DNA of 64,000 nt from VAZQ01 sp963816745 (GCA_963816745.1 CAWFLQ010000003.1:186001-250000); one strand, 5' to 3'. Positions 55,048-63,833 are shown, numbered from the stretch's first letter. Numbers and translations are program-made. The notes: generated by a model from the letters alone, not told the origin.

Positions 55048-55619
55048 CAAAGCCCGAGCTCTCTCTCCGCCCAGCGCAGCACCAGATCGCCGTTGAGGAA
55101 GCCCAAGGCGGCGGGCTCGGCTGTGGGAATGTGATCGGCGACGACGGTCGCGACCACCACGTCGCATTTGTCGTTGAAGGCGATGGCGAGCACGCTGCGC
55201 GGCGCCGCGTAGGGGATCGCGACCTGATAGGGCCGGCTGCGCCCGTTCATCCAGCCGACCTTGATCGGCCGCCCGTCGCTCAAGCCCTTGAACTTGTCGC
55301 TGAGCAGCTCGAGATCGCCCACGCGATCGAGCTCGGCGTCGTCGGCGACACCGCTCGTGCAATTGCAGAAGCCGAGCTTGGCGCGCAGGTAGAGCTTGGT
55401 CTGCGCACCGCAGTCCCGGCATTCGAACGCCCGCCCGACGCCCCATTGATCGAGCGGGAACGGCCACTTGATCTCGGACCAAGTCTTCGATTCAGCGGCT
55501 GGCTTCGCTGCACTGGCTGGCTGCTGTTCGACGCCGACGGTCGCCGCGTCGCCGGCGAGCAGGCCCGCCAGGCCAACGCCGAGTGCGACCACCACGATGC
55601 CGGTGCGCAGCGAAGTCAT
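55047..55619 (-). CDS. Exported or membrane-anchored four-cysteine protein between purS and purQ
   Basis: The 190-aa product starts MTSLRTGIVVVALGVGLAGL, a signal peptide or anchor, and has an alanine-rich linker to about residue 45. The core begins WSEIKWPFPLDQWGVGRAFE, then CRDC at 67-70 and CNC at 85-87, which could bind a metal. Further on is PYAAPRSVLAIAFNDKCDVV and a C-terminal LRWAERELGL. It overlaps purS (ATGA) and purQ (TGATG), so it is tightly embedded in the purine operon. Homologues in this position are, to my knowledge, seen in related bacteria, but the function is not known. Confidence 0.75.
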   Translation of the reverse strand: MTSLRTGIVVVALGVGLAGLLAGDAATVGVEQQPASAAKPAAESKTWSEIKWPFPLDQWGVGRAFECRDCGAQTKLYLRAKLGFCNCTSGVADDAELDRVGDLELLSDKFKGLSDGRPIKVGWMNGRSRPYQVAIPYAAPRSVLAIAFNDKCDVVVATVVADHIPTAEPAALGFLNGDLVLRWAERELGL

Positions 55620-55855
55620 TTCAGCTCGACCTGGTAGTTCTCGATCAACGTATTCGCAAGCAGCTTGTCGGCCGCCTGCTTGAGCGCGGCCTGCGCCTGC
55701 TTGCGGTCGCGGCCCTTGATCTCGATGTCGAAGACCTTGCCCTGGCGGACGCTGGCAACGCCATCGACGCCGAGCGATTTCAGCGCCCCCTCGATCGCCT
55801 TGCCCTGGGGATCGAGGATGCCGGATTTCAGGGTAACGGTGACGCGAGCCTTCAT
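55616..55855 (-). CDS. purS: Phosphoribosylformylglycinamidine synthase subunit PurS
   Basis: The 79-aa product MKARVTVTLKSGILDPQGKA continues IEGALKSLGVDGVASVRQGK and ends with ANTLIENYQVELK. It is the small structural subunit that couples PurQ to PurL. The length is standard. It is the first gene of the purS-X-purQ block; about 125 nt separate it from the decarboxylase-like gene upstream. Confidence 0.95.
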   Translation of the reverse strand: MKARVTVTLKSGILDPQGKAIEGALKSLGVDGVASVRQGKVFDIEIKGRDRKQAQAALKQAADKLLANTLIENYQVELK

Positions 55856-55981
55856 CGGGGGTCCTTCGAATTTCGTTCTCGATATGGCGCGAATCATCCG
55901 CACCGCAAGCGGGATCCGGCACGCATCCCCGGCTGAATTCGTGCGATCCAAGCGCGGGCCGAAGTTTACGCGCAAATCGCC

Positions 55982-56731
55982 TCAGTGCACAGGGGTCGCA
56001 GTGTTTTGGGCCGCGGCCATCGATTGCTCCAAGAGCCGGCCGCGGCCGGCCACATGGCCGCTTTCGCCCACGAGCCGCAGCGCCGCCCAGAACGCCGCCT
56101 GGGTGCTCGACACGACCGGGATGCCATGGCGGTCCTCCAAGGGCTTGGCCACGCCCAGCGTCCGCAGGCCGCCGCAGGAGATCAGCAGCCCTTCGGCTTC
56201 CGGCGCCAGCGCGCACACTTTCGAGCCGAGAGCGATGATATCGGCCTCGCTCTTGCTGCCGGGCTCGCCGAAGCCGAACAGGCCGAATCCCTCCAACGCC
56301 TGCACATCGAAACCTTGCGCCGTGAGAAACCCTTTCAACCGGTTATTGACGTCGTCGGCGTAGGCGGTCGCCACCACGATCCGCCGCGCGCCAAAGGCAC
56401 GCAGCCCATCGACCACCGCCTGGCTCATGGTGCTCACGGGCAGGCCGGTCGCCGCGCGCAGCCGCTGCATGAGCTGGTCGTGGAAGTCCGAGCCACGATA
56501 GAACGTCAAGGAGGTGCCGATCACCATGATGGCATCGACGTCCTGCTCGGCGAGATATTCGGCCGCAGGGAGAATGGCCTCGCAGGCGCTGTCGTAGCCC
56601 TGCGGCGTGAGCGATCGCACCCCGACGCCGCGCGGGATGAAGCGCACGTCCGGATACATCTGCAGCCCTTCGTCCGGCACGGTGTCGCTGGCGAACGGAA
56701 CCACGAGCCCGATGGTGAAGTCCTTGGACAT
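55982..56731 (-). CDS. Arylmalonate decarboxylase-like Asp/Glu racemase-superfamily enzyme
   Basis: The 249-aa product has the arylmalonate decarboxylase pattern. Gly72-Thr73-Ser74 (IGTSLTFYRG) stand where racemases have the first catalytic cysteine. The single catalytic cysteine is Cys186 (LLISCGGLRTLG), and Tyr124 lies in VATAYADDVNNRLKGFL. These correspond, with an offset of two, to Gly74, Thr75, Ser76, Tyr126 and Cys188 of the Bordetella enzyme as I recall them. The expected reaction is decarboxylation of a substituted malonate via an enediolate. A Bug receptor gene lies 17 nt upstream on the same strand and may import the substrate. Confidence 0.8.
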   Translation of the reverse strand: MSKDFTIGLVVPFASDTVPDEGLQMYPDVRFIPRGVGVRSLTPQGYDSACEAILPAAEYLAEQDVDAIMVIGTSLTFYRGSDFHDQLMQRLRAATGLPVSTMSQAVVDGLRAFGARRIVVATAYADDVNNRLKGFLTAQGFDVQALEGFGLFGFGEPGSKSEADIIALGSKVCALAPEAEGLLISCGGLRTLGVAKPLEDRHGIPVVSSTQAAFWAALRLVGESGHVAGRGRLLEQSMAAAQNTATPVH

Positions 56732-56748
56732 GTCACTCTCCCTGTAAG

Positions 56749-57735
56749 CTAGTCTTCTACCGCGCCGGCGGCCTTGATGACCGGCGCCCATTTTTGAATC
56801 TCGGCCCGCAGATAGGCGGCGAATTCTTCCGGCGTGCTCGATAGTGGCTGCATCCCGAGCTTGAGGAAATGCTCTTTGGTCGCGGGCTCGGCCAGCACCG
56901 CCGTCAGCGCCCTGTTGAGAGCGGACAGCACCGGCGCCGGCAGGTTCGCCGGCGCGACCATGCTCTGCCAGGAATTTGCTTCGAAGCCGGCAAGCCCGGC
57001 CTCGACCAGCGTCGGCACGTCGGGAATGGTCTCGACCCGCTTGCCGACCGTGACGCCGAGCGCCTTGACGCGGCCGCCGCGATGGAGCGGCGTCGCCGGC
57101 CCGACATCGCCGAACATGATCGGGACATGGCCGGCAACCACGTCGTTGAGCGCCGGCCCGCCGCCTCGATAGGGAATGTGCTTGATGTCGGTGCCGGTCA
57201 CGCTCTTGAACAGCTCCATATAGACGTGATGGGGGGCGCCTACGCCGCCCGACGCATAGCTCATCTCGCCCGGCTTGGATTTGGCGAGCGTGACCAGCTC
57301 GGCCACCGACTGGGCCGGCACGGACGGATTGACCACCAGGACGAACGGAACCGCCGCGATCAGCGAGATCAAGGAGAAATCCGTGACCGGATCATATGGC
57401 AGCTTCCTGTAGACGCTCGGATTGAAGGCCAGCGTCGAGCTCGTGGCGGCGAGCAGCGTATAGCCGTCCGGCGCGGAGCGCGCGACATAGGTGGCACCGG
57501 TCGCGGTCCCCTGCCCCGGCCGGTTCTCGATGATGAAGGGCTGCCCCAGCCGCTTCTCGAGACCATTTGCCAGAAAACGCGCCAGCGCGTCGGTCCCGCC
57601 GCCCGCGGCATAGGGCACGACGATGCGCACCGGCTTGTTTGGATAGTCTTGCGCGCCGGCTACGCCCGCGCAGACAAGACAAAGGGCGCCCACCACGGCG
57701 CCCTCGATCATCGTTCGGGACCAATGCGGCTTCAT
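56749..57735 (-). CDS. Bug/TctC-family exported solute receptor
   Basis: The 328-aa product begins MKPHWSRTMIEGAVVGALCL with a signal peptide ending near AGAQ. Family motifs are VRIVVPYAAGGGTDALARFL, IIENRPGQGTATGATYVA, IPYRGGGPALNDVVAGHVPI and VPTLVEAGLAGFEANSWQSM. It probably binds a carboxylate ligand. Its stop is 17 nt from the start of the arylmalonate decarboxylase-like gene, which suggests a receptor and enzyme pair inserted between purC and purS. Confidence 0.88.
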   Translation of the reverse strand: MKPHWSRTMIEGAVVGALCLVCAGVAGAQDYPNKPVRIVVPYAAGGGTDALARFLANGLEKRLGQPFIIENRPGQGTATGATYVARSAPDGYTLLAATSSTLAFNPSVYRKLPYDPVTDFSLISLIAAVPFVLVVNPSVPAQSVAELVTLAKSKPGEMSYASGGVGAPHHVYMELFKSVTGTDIKHIPYRGGGPALNDVVAGHVPIMFGDVGPATPLHRGGRVKALGVTVGKRVETIPDVPTLVEAGLAGFEANSWQSMVAPANLPAPVLSALNRALTAVLAEPATKEHFLKLGMQPLSSTPEEFAAYLRAEIQKWAPVIKAAGAVED

Positions 57736-57765
57736 CGCATCGCCCTTCGCATTAGTGGGTCAGCA

Positions 57766-58534
57766 TCAGCCCTTCACCAGGATCGGCCCGGTGCCCTGCG
57801 GGCGCTCGCCCTCGCTCATGATGCCGAGGCGCTTGGCGACCTCGGTATAGGCTTCGAGCAGCCCGCCGAGGTCTTGGCGGAAGCGATCCTTGTCGAGCTT
57901 CTCGTTCGATTTGATGTCCCACAGCCGGCAGGAGTCGGGCGAGATCTCGTCCGCGACCACGATCCGCATGAGATCGTTTTCCCACAACCGCCCGGTCTCC
58001 ATCTTGAAGTCGACGAGCCTGATGCCGACGCCGAGGAACAGGCCGGAGAGGAAATCGTTGACGCGGATGGCGAGCGCCATGACGTCGTCGATCTCCTGCG
58101 GCGTCGCCCAGCCGAAGGCGGTGATGTGCTCCTCCGAGACCATCGGATCGCCGAGCTTGTCGTTCTTGTAGTAGAACTCGATGATCGAGCGCGGCAGCTG
58201 CGTGCCCTCCTCGATCCCGAGGCGCTGCGACAGCGTACCCGCCGCCACATTGCGCACCACCACTTCGAGCGGGATGATCTCCACCTCGCGGATCAACTGC
58301 TCGCGCATGTTGAGGCGGCGGATGAAGTGGGTCGGAACCCCGATGTCGTTGAGGTGCTGGAAGACGTATTCGGAGATCCGATTGTTGAGGACGCCCTTGC
58401 CTTCGATCGACCTCGTGCTTCTTCGCATTGAAAGCGGTCGCGTCGTCCTTGAAGTGCTGAATCAGCGTTCCGGGTTCCGGCCCTTCATAAAGGACCTTCG
58501 CCTTGCCTTCATAGATGCGGCGACGGCGGCTCAT
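57766..58534 (-). CDS. purC: SAICAR synthase PurC (one frameshift)
   Basis: The start at 58534 (MSRRRRIYEGKAKVLYEGPE) is the usual one; an upstream ATG at 58564 is possible. Motifs are DDATAFNAKKHEV, GKGVLNNRISEYVFQHLNDI, VEIIPLEVVVRNVAAGTLSQ, DEISPDSCRLWDIKSNEKLD and GLLEAYTEVAKRLGI. One extra G near 58410 shifts the frame after KKHEV. PurC ligates aspartate to CAIR. About 255 aa. Confidence 0.93.
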
Positions 58535-59001
58535 CGGAGTGTACCGTGGTTTGTTGATGTCCATCTGGATGCCGTGGCTCCGGTTTCGTGTGATGTCCGC
58601 GGCGGCGGGACGTGGCGGCGCTACAAAAAACGTGAACATGCGACGCGTCCACGTGGCCAAGCTACCCGATCGCGCTGCGCAGCACAATCGCGGCGAAAGG
58701 ATTTGTTCCGCACGCCCTGCGCGAGCGAATCACCAAGGCATCGGTTGCCTTGCCCATCATGGCCCGCTATGCAAGCCCGCGCGTGGCACGGCAAGTGTAC
58801 GGTTGTTCATGATGTCGAAACCACGCGAGATGAATTGATCGCAGCGTGCGTTCCAGCCGAACGGGCTCGAACAACGGGGTCGGATGCGAGTACGAATTCA
58901 TTGCGCCGTGCAAATTGTGGCTCCGTGCGATATGGCGCCGTGCAATATCGCGGTGCAGTGCTATATATTCCCCCAGCAGCTCCCGACACAACGAGGCAAG
59001 C
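58535..59001. other. Divergent intergenic region between purC and the zeta subunit gene
   Basis: No supported gene is seen. The half next to the zeta gene is less GC-rich and has the repeated strings CGTGCAAT/CGTGCGAT and a CTATATATT that could be part of a -10 region for the zeta gene. No operator or hairpin was recognised. Confidence 0.45.
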
Positions 59002-59325
59002 ATGACCACGTTCGACAAGCGCGAGGAAGGTTTCGAGAAGAGGTTCGCCGTTGACGAGGAACTGAAGTTCAAGGCGAACGCGCGACGCAACAAGCTCCTC
59101 GGCATGTGGGCGGCGGAGAAGCTCGGTCTCTCCGGCGCCGAGGCGGAGACCTACGCCAAGGCAGTCGTCATGGCGGATTTCGAGGAATCCGGGGACGACG
59201 ATGTCTTCCGCAAGATCCGCAAGGACTTCGACGATAAGGGCGTGAAGGAATCCGATCACCAGATTCGCCGCACCATGGAAGAGATGATGGCGAAGGCGAT
59301 CGAAGCCCTCAAGGCGGCCGGCTGA
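59002..59325 (+). CDS. F1-ATPase inhibitor zeta subunit (DUF1476)
   Basis: The 107-aa product starts MTTFDKREEGFEKRFAVDEE and has KFKANARRNKLLGMWAAEKL, FEESGDDDVFRKIRKDFDDK and a C-terminal helix. This is the DUF1476 family, the alphaproteobacterial inhibitor that blocks ATP hydrolysis by F1FO with its N-terminal segment. It is cytosolic. The length is standard and the frame intact. Confidence 0.92.
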   Translation: MTTFDKREEGFEKRFAVDEELKFKANARRNKLLGMWAAEKLGLSGAEAETYAKAVVMADFEESGDDDVFRKIRKDFDDKGVKESDHQIRRTMEEMMAKAIEALKAAG

Positions 59326-59354
59326 CCACGGCGCCACGCACCTGGGCCGCCTCG

Positions 59355-59975
59355 ATGGGCGAGCAACTGGCGGAGGAGGAGGTCGCGCGCTGGTACGCGG
59401 ACAAGTCCTTCTCCGCGGACTGGACCACTTGGCACTTCGCCACCTGGGCCGAGCTCTTGCAGCGGCAGCGAGGCGCGCCGGTGCGCGTGCTCGAGATCGG
59501 ATCCTGGGAGGGCCGCTCGGCGCTGTTCTTCTTGAACTACTTCGCCCGGAGCCATGTTGTGTGCATCGATACCTTCGGCGGCAATATCGAACACGCGCGC
59601 AATCCCCACTTCGCCGCGCTCGTCGGCGACACCGAGCGCCGGTTCGACGCGAATGTCGCAGCCTTCGGGGGGCGCGTCGAGAAGATCAAGGGACCGTCCG
59701 CCGAGGTGCTGCCGCAACTCGGGATCGCCGCGCGCCGGTTCGACATTGTGTACGTGGACGGCAGCCACCGGGCTGCCGACGTGTACAGCGACGGCGTGCT
59801 GGCCTGGCCGATGGTTGCGCGCGACGGCATCGTCATCTTCGACGATTACGAGTTCGACGAGATCAAGGACGAGAGCGAGCGGCCCAAGCCCGGCATCGAC
59901 GCCTTTCTCGCGGCGTTCGAAGGCCAGTACCGCCTCATTCATCGGGCCTATCAGGTCGCAATCGCCAAGCTGTGA
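59355..59975 (+). CDS. Class I SAM-dependent methyltransferase-like protein
   Basis: The 206-aa product has VRVLEIGSWEGRSALFFLNY (SAM-binding motif I), SHVVCIDTFGG (acidic loop) and RFDIVYVDGSHRAADVYSDG with VIFDDYEFDEI, the pattern of the methyltransferase 24 family. The substrate is unknown. It starts 29 nt after the zeta subunit gene and may be co-transcribed. A strong inverted repeat follows at 60002. Confidence 0.82.
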   Translation: MGEQLAEEEVARWYADKSFSADWTTWHFATWAELLQRQRGAPVRVLEIGSWEGRSALFFLNYFARSHVVCIDTFGGNIEHARNPHFAALVGDTERRFDANVAAFGGRVEKIKGPSAEVLPQLGIAARRFDIVYVDGSHRAADVYSDGVLAWPMVARDGIVIFDDYEFDEIKDESERPKPGIDAFLAAFEGQYRLIHRAYQVAIAKL

Positions 59976-60001
59976 ACGCGATCGAGCCGACTCGAGATTA
60001 A

Positions 60002-60069
60002 TGTCCTTCGATTCCGAAGTTCGTATCGGTGGGCGCTGCGAGGTCATACGAACTTCGGAATCGGGACAC
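60002..60069. repeat. Long inverted repeat ending in GGGACACTAG
   Basis: GATTCCGAAGTTCGTAT (60010-60026) pairs perfectly with ATACGAACTTCGGAATC (60046-60062) across a 19-base loop; outside it TGTCC and GGACA also pair. No U-tract follows. The right arm plus GGGACACTAGC is also found at about 39139 and the end GGGACACTA at 11757, so it is a dispersed repeat unit rather than a terminator. Confidence 0.65.
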
Positions 60070-60137
60070 TAGCCGCTTTACAGCTTCACTGCGGATGGGT
60101 CACATTGCCGGGCGCTGAACTCACCCGGGTCACTTCC

Positions 60138-60920
60138 ATGTCCTCTGGTCCTTCTTTCTCCCTCGCCCGCCGGCTACACGCCGGCGAGACTGTCTATAGC
60201 GGCTGGTGCGGCCTTGCCTCACCGATCGTTGCCGAGCTCGTCGGCCGCGAAGGCTTTCCCGCCGTCACGCTCGACGGCCAGCATGGGTTGTGGGACACCG
60301 CCTCGGTGGTGACCGCGGTCGGCCAGATCCGGCTCGGCGGCGCGGCGCCGATCGTGCGGGTGCCCGTCGGCGAGTTCGCGAGCGTGAGCCGCGCGCTCGA
60401 CTTCGGCGCCGAGGGCATCATCGCGCCGATGATCAACACCGTGGCCGACGCGCGCGCCTATGCGTCGTACGCAAAATTTCCGCCGATCGGGGAGCGCAGC
60501 TGGGGCCCACACCGCGCCACCACGCTGGGCGACATGCCGGACCAGAAGGTGTACCTGCGCGAGGCCAACAACCTCACCGTCACCTTCGCCATGATCGAGA
60601 CCCGCACCGCTCTCGACAATGTCGAGGCGATCGCCGCGACGCCCGGGATCGACGCGCTGTTCCTCGGTCCGGCCGACCTCTCGATCGCGCTCTGGAACGG
60701 CGCCGACGTCGATCCGATGGCGGCGATCGTCGACCAGGAGCTCGACCGCATCACCGCGGCGGCGACCAAGGCCGGCAAGATCATGGGCGCCTATTGCCAC
60801 AGTGCCGAGCGCGCGCTCGCGCTCGCCGGTCGCGGCGTGCGCTTCATCGCCGTCGGCAGCGACATGGGCTTCCTGCGCGCGGGCGCCGCGGCCGCGCTGA
60901 AGGTGCTCAAGGGCTCGTAA
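60138..60920 (+). CDS. HpcH/HpaI-family aldolase
   Basis: The 260-aa product has SGWCGLASPIVAELVGREGF, VTLDGQHGLWD (in place of the usual D-x-E-H-G), APIVRVPVGEFASVSRALDF, GAEGIIAPMINTVADARAYA and VTFAMIETRTALDNVEAIAA. This is the class II 2-keto-3-deoxy aldolase/HpaI fold, which cleaves or condenses 2-oxo acids such as 4-hydroxy-2-ketoheptanedioate. The expected metal Glu is in MIETRTA. It may act on products of aromatic degradation, but this is inference. The frame is intact. Confidence 0.85.
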   Translation: MSSGPSFSLARRLHAGETVYSGWCGLASPIVAELVGREGFPAVTLDGQHGLWDTASVVTAVGQIRLGGAAPIVRVPVGEFASVSRALDFGAEGIIAPMINTVADARAYASYAKFPPIGERSWGPHRATTLGDMPDQKVYLREANNLTVTFAMIETRTALDNVEAIAATPGIDALFLGPADLSIALWNGADVDPMAAIVDQELDRITAAATKAGKIMGAYCHSAERALALAGRGVRFIAVGSDMGFLRAGAAAALKVLKGS

Positions 60921-60926
60921 CCGAGA

Positions 60927-61340
60927 TTACTTCAGCGTGATCTGGAAGCCGAGCTGCCCGTTGACGAGAAAGCCCTCGGCCTGACCCATTTGCCCCATCG
61001 GCTGCACCTGCCGATTGAGGTTGACCGTCACCGACTCGAGCCGACATTCGCCCGCGATGGTGTCCTGCAACACCCCGCATTCCCGTCCCGCCATCTCGTA
61101 GATCGTTCGGCGTGCGCGGTCGCGGATTTTGGTGGCCTCCTCGCCGTCGTTAGTGGGCCCGGGAAGAAAGAAATTGATTCCGAGTTGGACACGGACTCCG
61201 CGGCGTTCAGATTGGGCGGGTGCAATCGTGATGCGTTCGCGGACGAGTGGATTGACCTCCTGGCTTGCACCCGGACTGGTCGCGCCGCCGAGTGCGACGG
61301 TCGCCAACGACACAGCAATGAAACTTCGAACTATCGACAT
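60927..61340 (-). CDS. Exported protein of unknown function
   Basis: The start at 61340 (MSIVRSFIAVSLATVALGG) was chosen because GGAGG lies nine nt upstream; an ATG three codons earlier directly abuts that site. The 137-aa product has a signal peptide and a mature part with ERITIAPAQSERRGVRVQLG, a cysteine pair (GRECGVLQDTIAGECRLES) and a final VNGQLGFQITLK with a QPMGQMGQAEG stretch. I recognise no family. It is convergent with the aldolase gene, six nt away. Confidence 0.65.
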   Translation of the reverse strand: MSIVRSFIAVSLATVALGGATSPGASQEVNPLVRERITIAPAQSERRGVRVQLGINFFLPGPTNDGEEATKIRDRARRTIYEMAGRECGVLQDTIAGECRLESVTVNLNRQVQPMGQMGQAEGFLVNGQLGFQITLK

Positions 61341-61432
61341 GAACTTCATCCTCCAACTCAGGAAGCTATTCGCACTAACACGTGAAAATTGTGTGCCCAT
61401 TACGACTGGCGCAGGAACCCGAGGGGCTACGT

Positions 61433-62641
61433 TCACCCTTTGCTAGGCTCGATGTCCCGCGCCAAGCGGTCTAGCACTCCCGGCAGATCGGCCTCGACGT
61501 CGCCGGCCGACACCTCGAGCACGCGATAGCCGCGCTCGATCAGCCACGCGCGGCGATCGCTGCGCGATTTGCCTGCGACGTCACTTTCGCTTGCCGGTAC
61601 GAGGTCGATCACCACGCGCAGCGGGAACGACACGAAGTCGACGATGTGCGTGCCGACCGGCGTCTGCCGCTTGAAGCCCCGTCCGGCGAAGCGCCGGTCG
61701 TTGGTGAGCGCATGCCACAACTCGCGCTCGGCGTCGGTCGGGTTTCGTCGAAGGAGCCGCGCCAGCCCGCGCACCGGACCGCGCTCGCCGGGCACGCGCC
61801 CCTCCCCGTATTCGGCCAGCAGCGCGCGCAGCGCCTTGGCCTCCTCGCCGTCGAGCACTCCGCCGCGCGCCGGTCCCTTGCGGCCTTCGGTCAGCGCCAC
61901 CACGATGCCGTGCAGGGTCTGGATGTCCTGCCGGGTCGGCTGCATGCGCGCGAAGATGTTGCGCAGGTTCACCAGCATGGTGGCGCGCTTGTCGAGTGGC
62001 CGGAAATACTCGATGAGGTCGAGCTGGCGCTCGAGATTGGTGAAGAAGGCCTGCACCTGCTCCTTGCCGGCCGGCTCCGACTTCTGCGGCATGGCGAAGG
62101 GCAGCGCGCCGCCGGACGCCAGCTTGAACCATTCGTAGGCCACGAGCGCGACCGCCTGCGCCAAGTTGAGCGAGGCGAAGGCCGGATTGACGGGAAAGGT
62201 GACGATGCGGTCGGCGAGCGCGACCTCGTCGTTCTCTAGCCCGTAGCGCTCGCGCCCGAACAGCACCGCGACGTTCTCTCCCGCAGCAATGTGCGGCGCG
62301 ACGAATTGGGCGGCCTCGTCGGGGCCGAGGACAGGCTTGGCCTGATCGTGGGCACGCGCAGTCGTCGCCAACGCCAGGGTGCAGTCGGCCATGGCGGCCT
62401 CCAGCGTGTCGAAAAGTGCCGCGTCGGCGAGAATGCGGTCGGCGCCGGACGCCGAGCGTTGCGCCTGGACGTTCGGCCAGCCGTCGCGCGGGTTGACGAG
62501 CCGCAGGCGCCCTAGCCCGAAATTGGCCATGACGCGGGCGGCCGCGCCGATATTCTCGCCGAGTTGCGGCTCGACCAGCACGATGATCGGCCCCGGCGTC
62601 TCGATCCAGTTTCTGGTCTTGTCGGTTCCGGCGCCGGGCAT
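61433..62641 (-). CDS. trmJ: tRNA methyltransferase TrmJ-like protein fused to a DUF559-like domain
   Basis: Residues 1-250 form a SPOUT RNA methyltransferase: IIVLVEPQLGENIGAAARVM, LRLVNPRDGWPNVQAQRSAS, VAVLFGRERYGLENDEVALA and FPVNPAFASLNLAQAVALVA. TrmJ methylates the 2'-hydroxyl at position 32 of some tRNAs. From about residue 292 a second domain follows: GLARLLRRNPTDAERELWHA, GRGFKRQTPVGTHIVDFVSF and LIERGYRVLEVSAGDVEAD. This resembles DUF559/Vsr-type PD-(D/E)xK nucleases. The start is 62641; a longer frame exists upstream but would overlap the hydrolase gene. The 402-aa frame is intact. Confidence 0.87.
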   Translation of the reverse strand: MPGAGTDKTRNWIETPGPIIVLVEPQLGENIGAAARVMANFGLGRLRLVNPRDGWPNVQAQRSASGADRILADAALFDTLEAAMADCTLALATTARAHDQAKPVLGPDEAAQFVAPHIAAGENVAVLFGRERYGLENDEVALADRIVTFPVNPAFASLNLAQAVALVAYEWFKLASGGALPFAMPQKSEPAGKEQVQAFFTNLERQLDLIEYFRPLDKRATMLVNLRNIFARMQPTRQDIQTLHGIVVALTEGRKGPARGGVLDGEEAKALRALLAEYGEGRVPGERGPVRGLARLLRRNPTDAERELWHALTNDRRFAGRGFKRQTPVGTHIVDFVSFPLRVVIDLVPASESDVAGKSRSDRRAWLIERGYRVLEVSAGDVEADLPGVLDRLARDIEPSKG

Positions 62642-62648
62642 GGCGGCT

Positions 62649-63578
62649 CTATACTTGATCTGCGCGGGCGATGTCGCGTGCGATGTCGACCGCACGCTGC
62701 TCGACCATGCCCTGATCGTTCGTCGGCGCGGACGTCGCCACCGTCACAGCGCGCGCGCCTCCAGGAAAGTGATAGACCGCCACTGTGCTCGACGGCCCCC
62801 CTCCGGTGTGCCCAATGAAGCGGCGGACGCTGTCCGCCTCGACCATCAGGCCCAGGCCATAGCTCGGCGCCTGCCACGGCCGTCCCGGGATCGGCCCGCC
62901 GAGACGAAAGCCGTCCTGCATCGCCTGTAGCGAGTTGGGCGACAGCAGATCGCCCGTCATCAATCGATCGAGCAGCAGCGCGGCGGCCGCCGGCGGTCCG
63001 ATCAGCAGGCCGTGATACACCCATCCCGGATGATAGCCCGCGGCAATGCCCGAGCGGACGCTTATGAGATCGTCGGGCGTCTCGGCAAAACCTGCATGCG
63101 AGATGCCGAGCGGAGCCAGCACGAGGCGCGCGACCGCCTGGCCGATCTCCTCGCCCGCGGCATCTTCGATCATCCGCCGGACGAACAGATACCCCACGTT
63201 CGAGTAGAGCCAGCCCTGTTCCGGCGCGAACGGCGAGCCGTGCGCTTCGACCCGTGCCAGCAACTCGGCGACCGGCCAGGGCGACTCACCCGCCGTCACC
63301 GCGGCGTGATAGGCCGCGAGCGCGCAGTAGTCCGGCACGCCAGCGCGGTGCTGCAGCAGTTGCCGCAGCGTATAGGCCCGGCCGGCGAGCGGAGCGTCGA
63401 GGGAGAGCCGCCCGCGCTCGACCAGCACCAGCGCCGCGGCGGCAAGAACGGTCTTGGTGAAGCTCCACCACGGCACCGGCGGATCGGCCAGGCCACCGGC
63501 GGCAAGCTTGCCGCCCACGACGATGGCGGTCGCCATCTCTGCGGCAGGTTCGGGGCTGTCGGTTCCGGCCGCGGGCAT
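62649..63578 (-). CDS. Serine hydrolase of beta-lactamase class C type
   Basis: The 309-aa product has the catalytic SxxK as SFTKTVLAAAALVLVERGRL, the YxN as WLYSNVGYLFVRRMIEDAAG, and LRQLLQHRAGVPDY, plus the HTG-like FIGHTGGGPSSTVAVYHFPG near the end. The family covers esterases, D-amino-acid peptidases and beta-lactamase-like enzymes. No signal peptide is seen, so it is probably cytosolic and not an antibiotic resistance enzyme. It ends eight nt from trmJ on the same strand. Confidence 0.87.
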   Translation of the reverse strand: MPAAGTDSPEPAAEMATAIVVGGKLAAGGLADPPVPWWSFTKTVLAAAALVLVERGRLSLDAPLAGRAYTLRQLLQHRAGVPDYCALAAYHAAVTAGESPWPVAELLARVEAHGSPFAPEQGWLYSNVGYLFVRRMIEDAAGEEIGQAVARLVLAPLGISHAGFAETPDDLISVRSGIAAGYHPGWVYHGLLIGPPAAAALLLDRLMTGDLLSPNSLQAMQDGFRLGGPIPGRPWQAPSYGLGLMVEADSVRRFIGHTGGGPSSTVAVYHFPGGARAVTVATSAPTNDQGMVEQRAVDIARDIARADQV

Positions 63579-63833
63579 TCTCGTCCTCCAGCGCGGGGGT
63601 ATAGCGCGAATGCCTGCGAAAAAGGCATCAAACGGGGCATGAGGCGGGCTTTCACCCCACGGGCGCGGGTGCTATAGGGCGCGCGCCGAACTCCCGTCAG
63701 TCGGATTCCCGGTTGGCGGTCTCCGCGCCGAGAACAATTCATTTGAGGGCCCGAGGGAGAAGCCATTCACCTCACCCATCAATGTCCAGTTTTCCGGTCG
63801 GCCCAAACAAGCACGGCGACCAGAGGTGCTAGC

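Noticed and set aside
60002..60069. Inverted repeat as terminator of the methyltransferase gene
   Set aside because: No U-tract, a 19-base loop, and the same arms occur elsewhere as a repeat.
62649..63578. A resistance beta-lactamase
   Set aside because: There is no signal peptide and the motifs fit the broad class C-like hydrolase/esterase family; resistance cannot be claimed.
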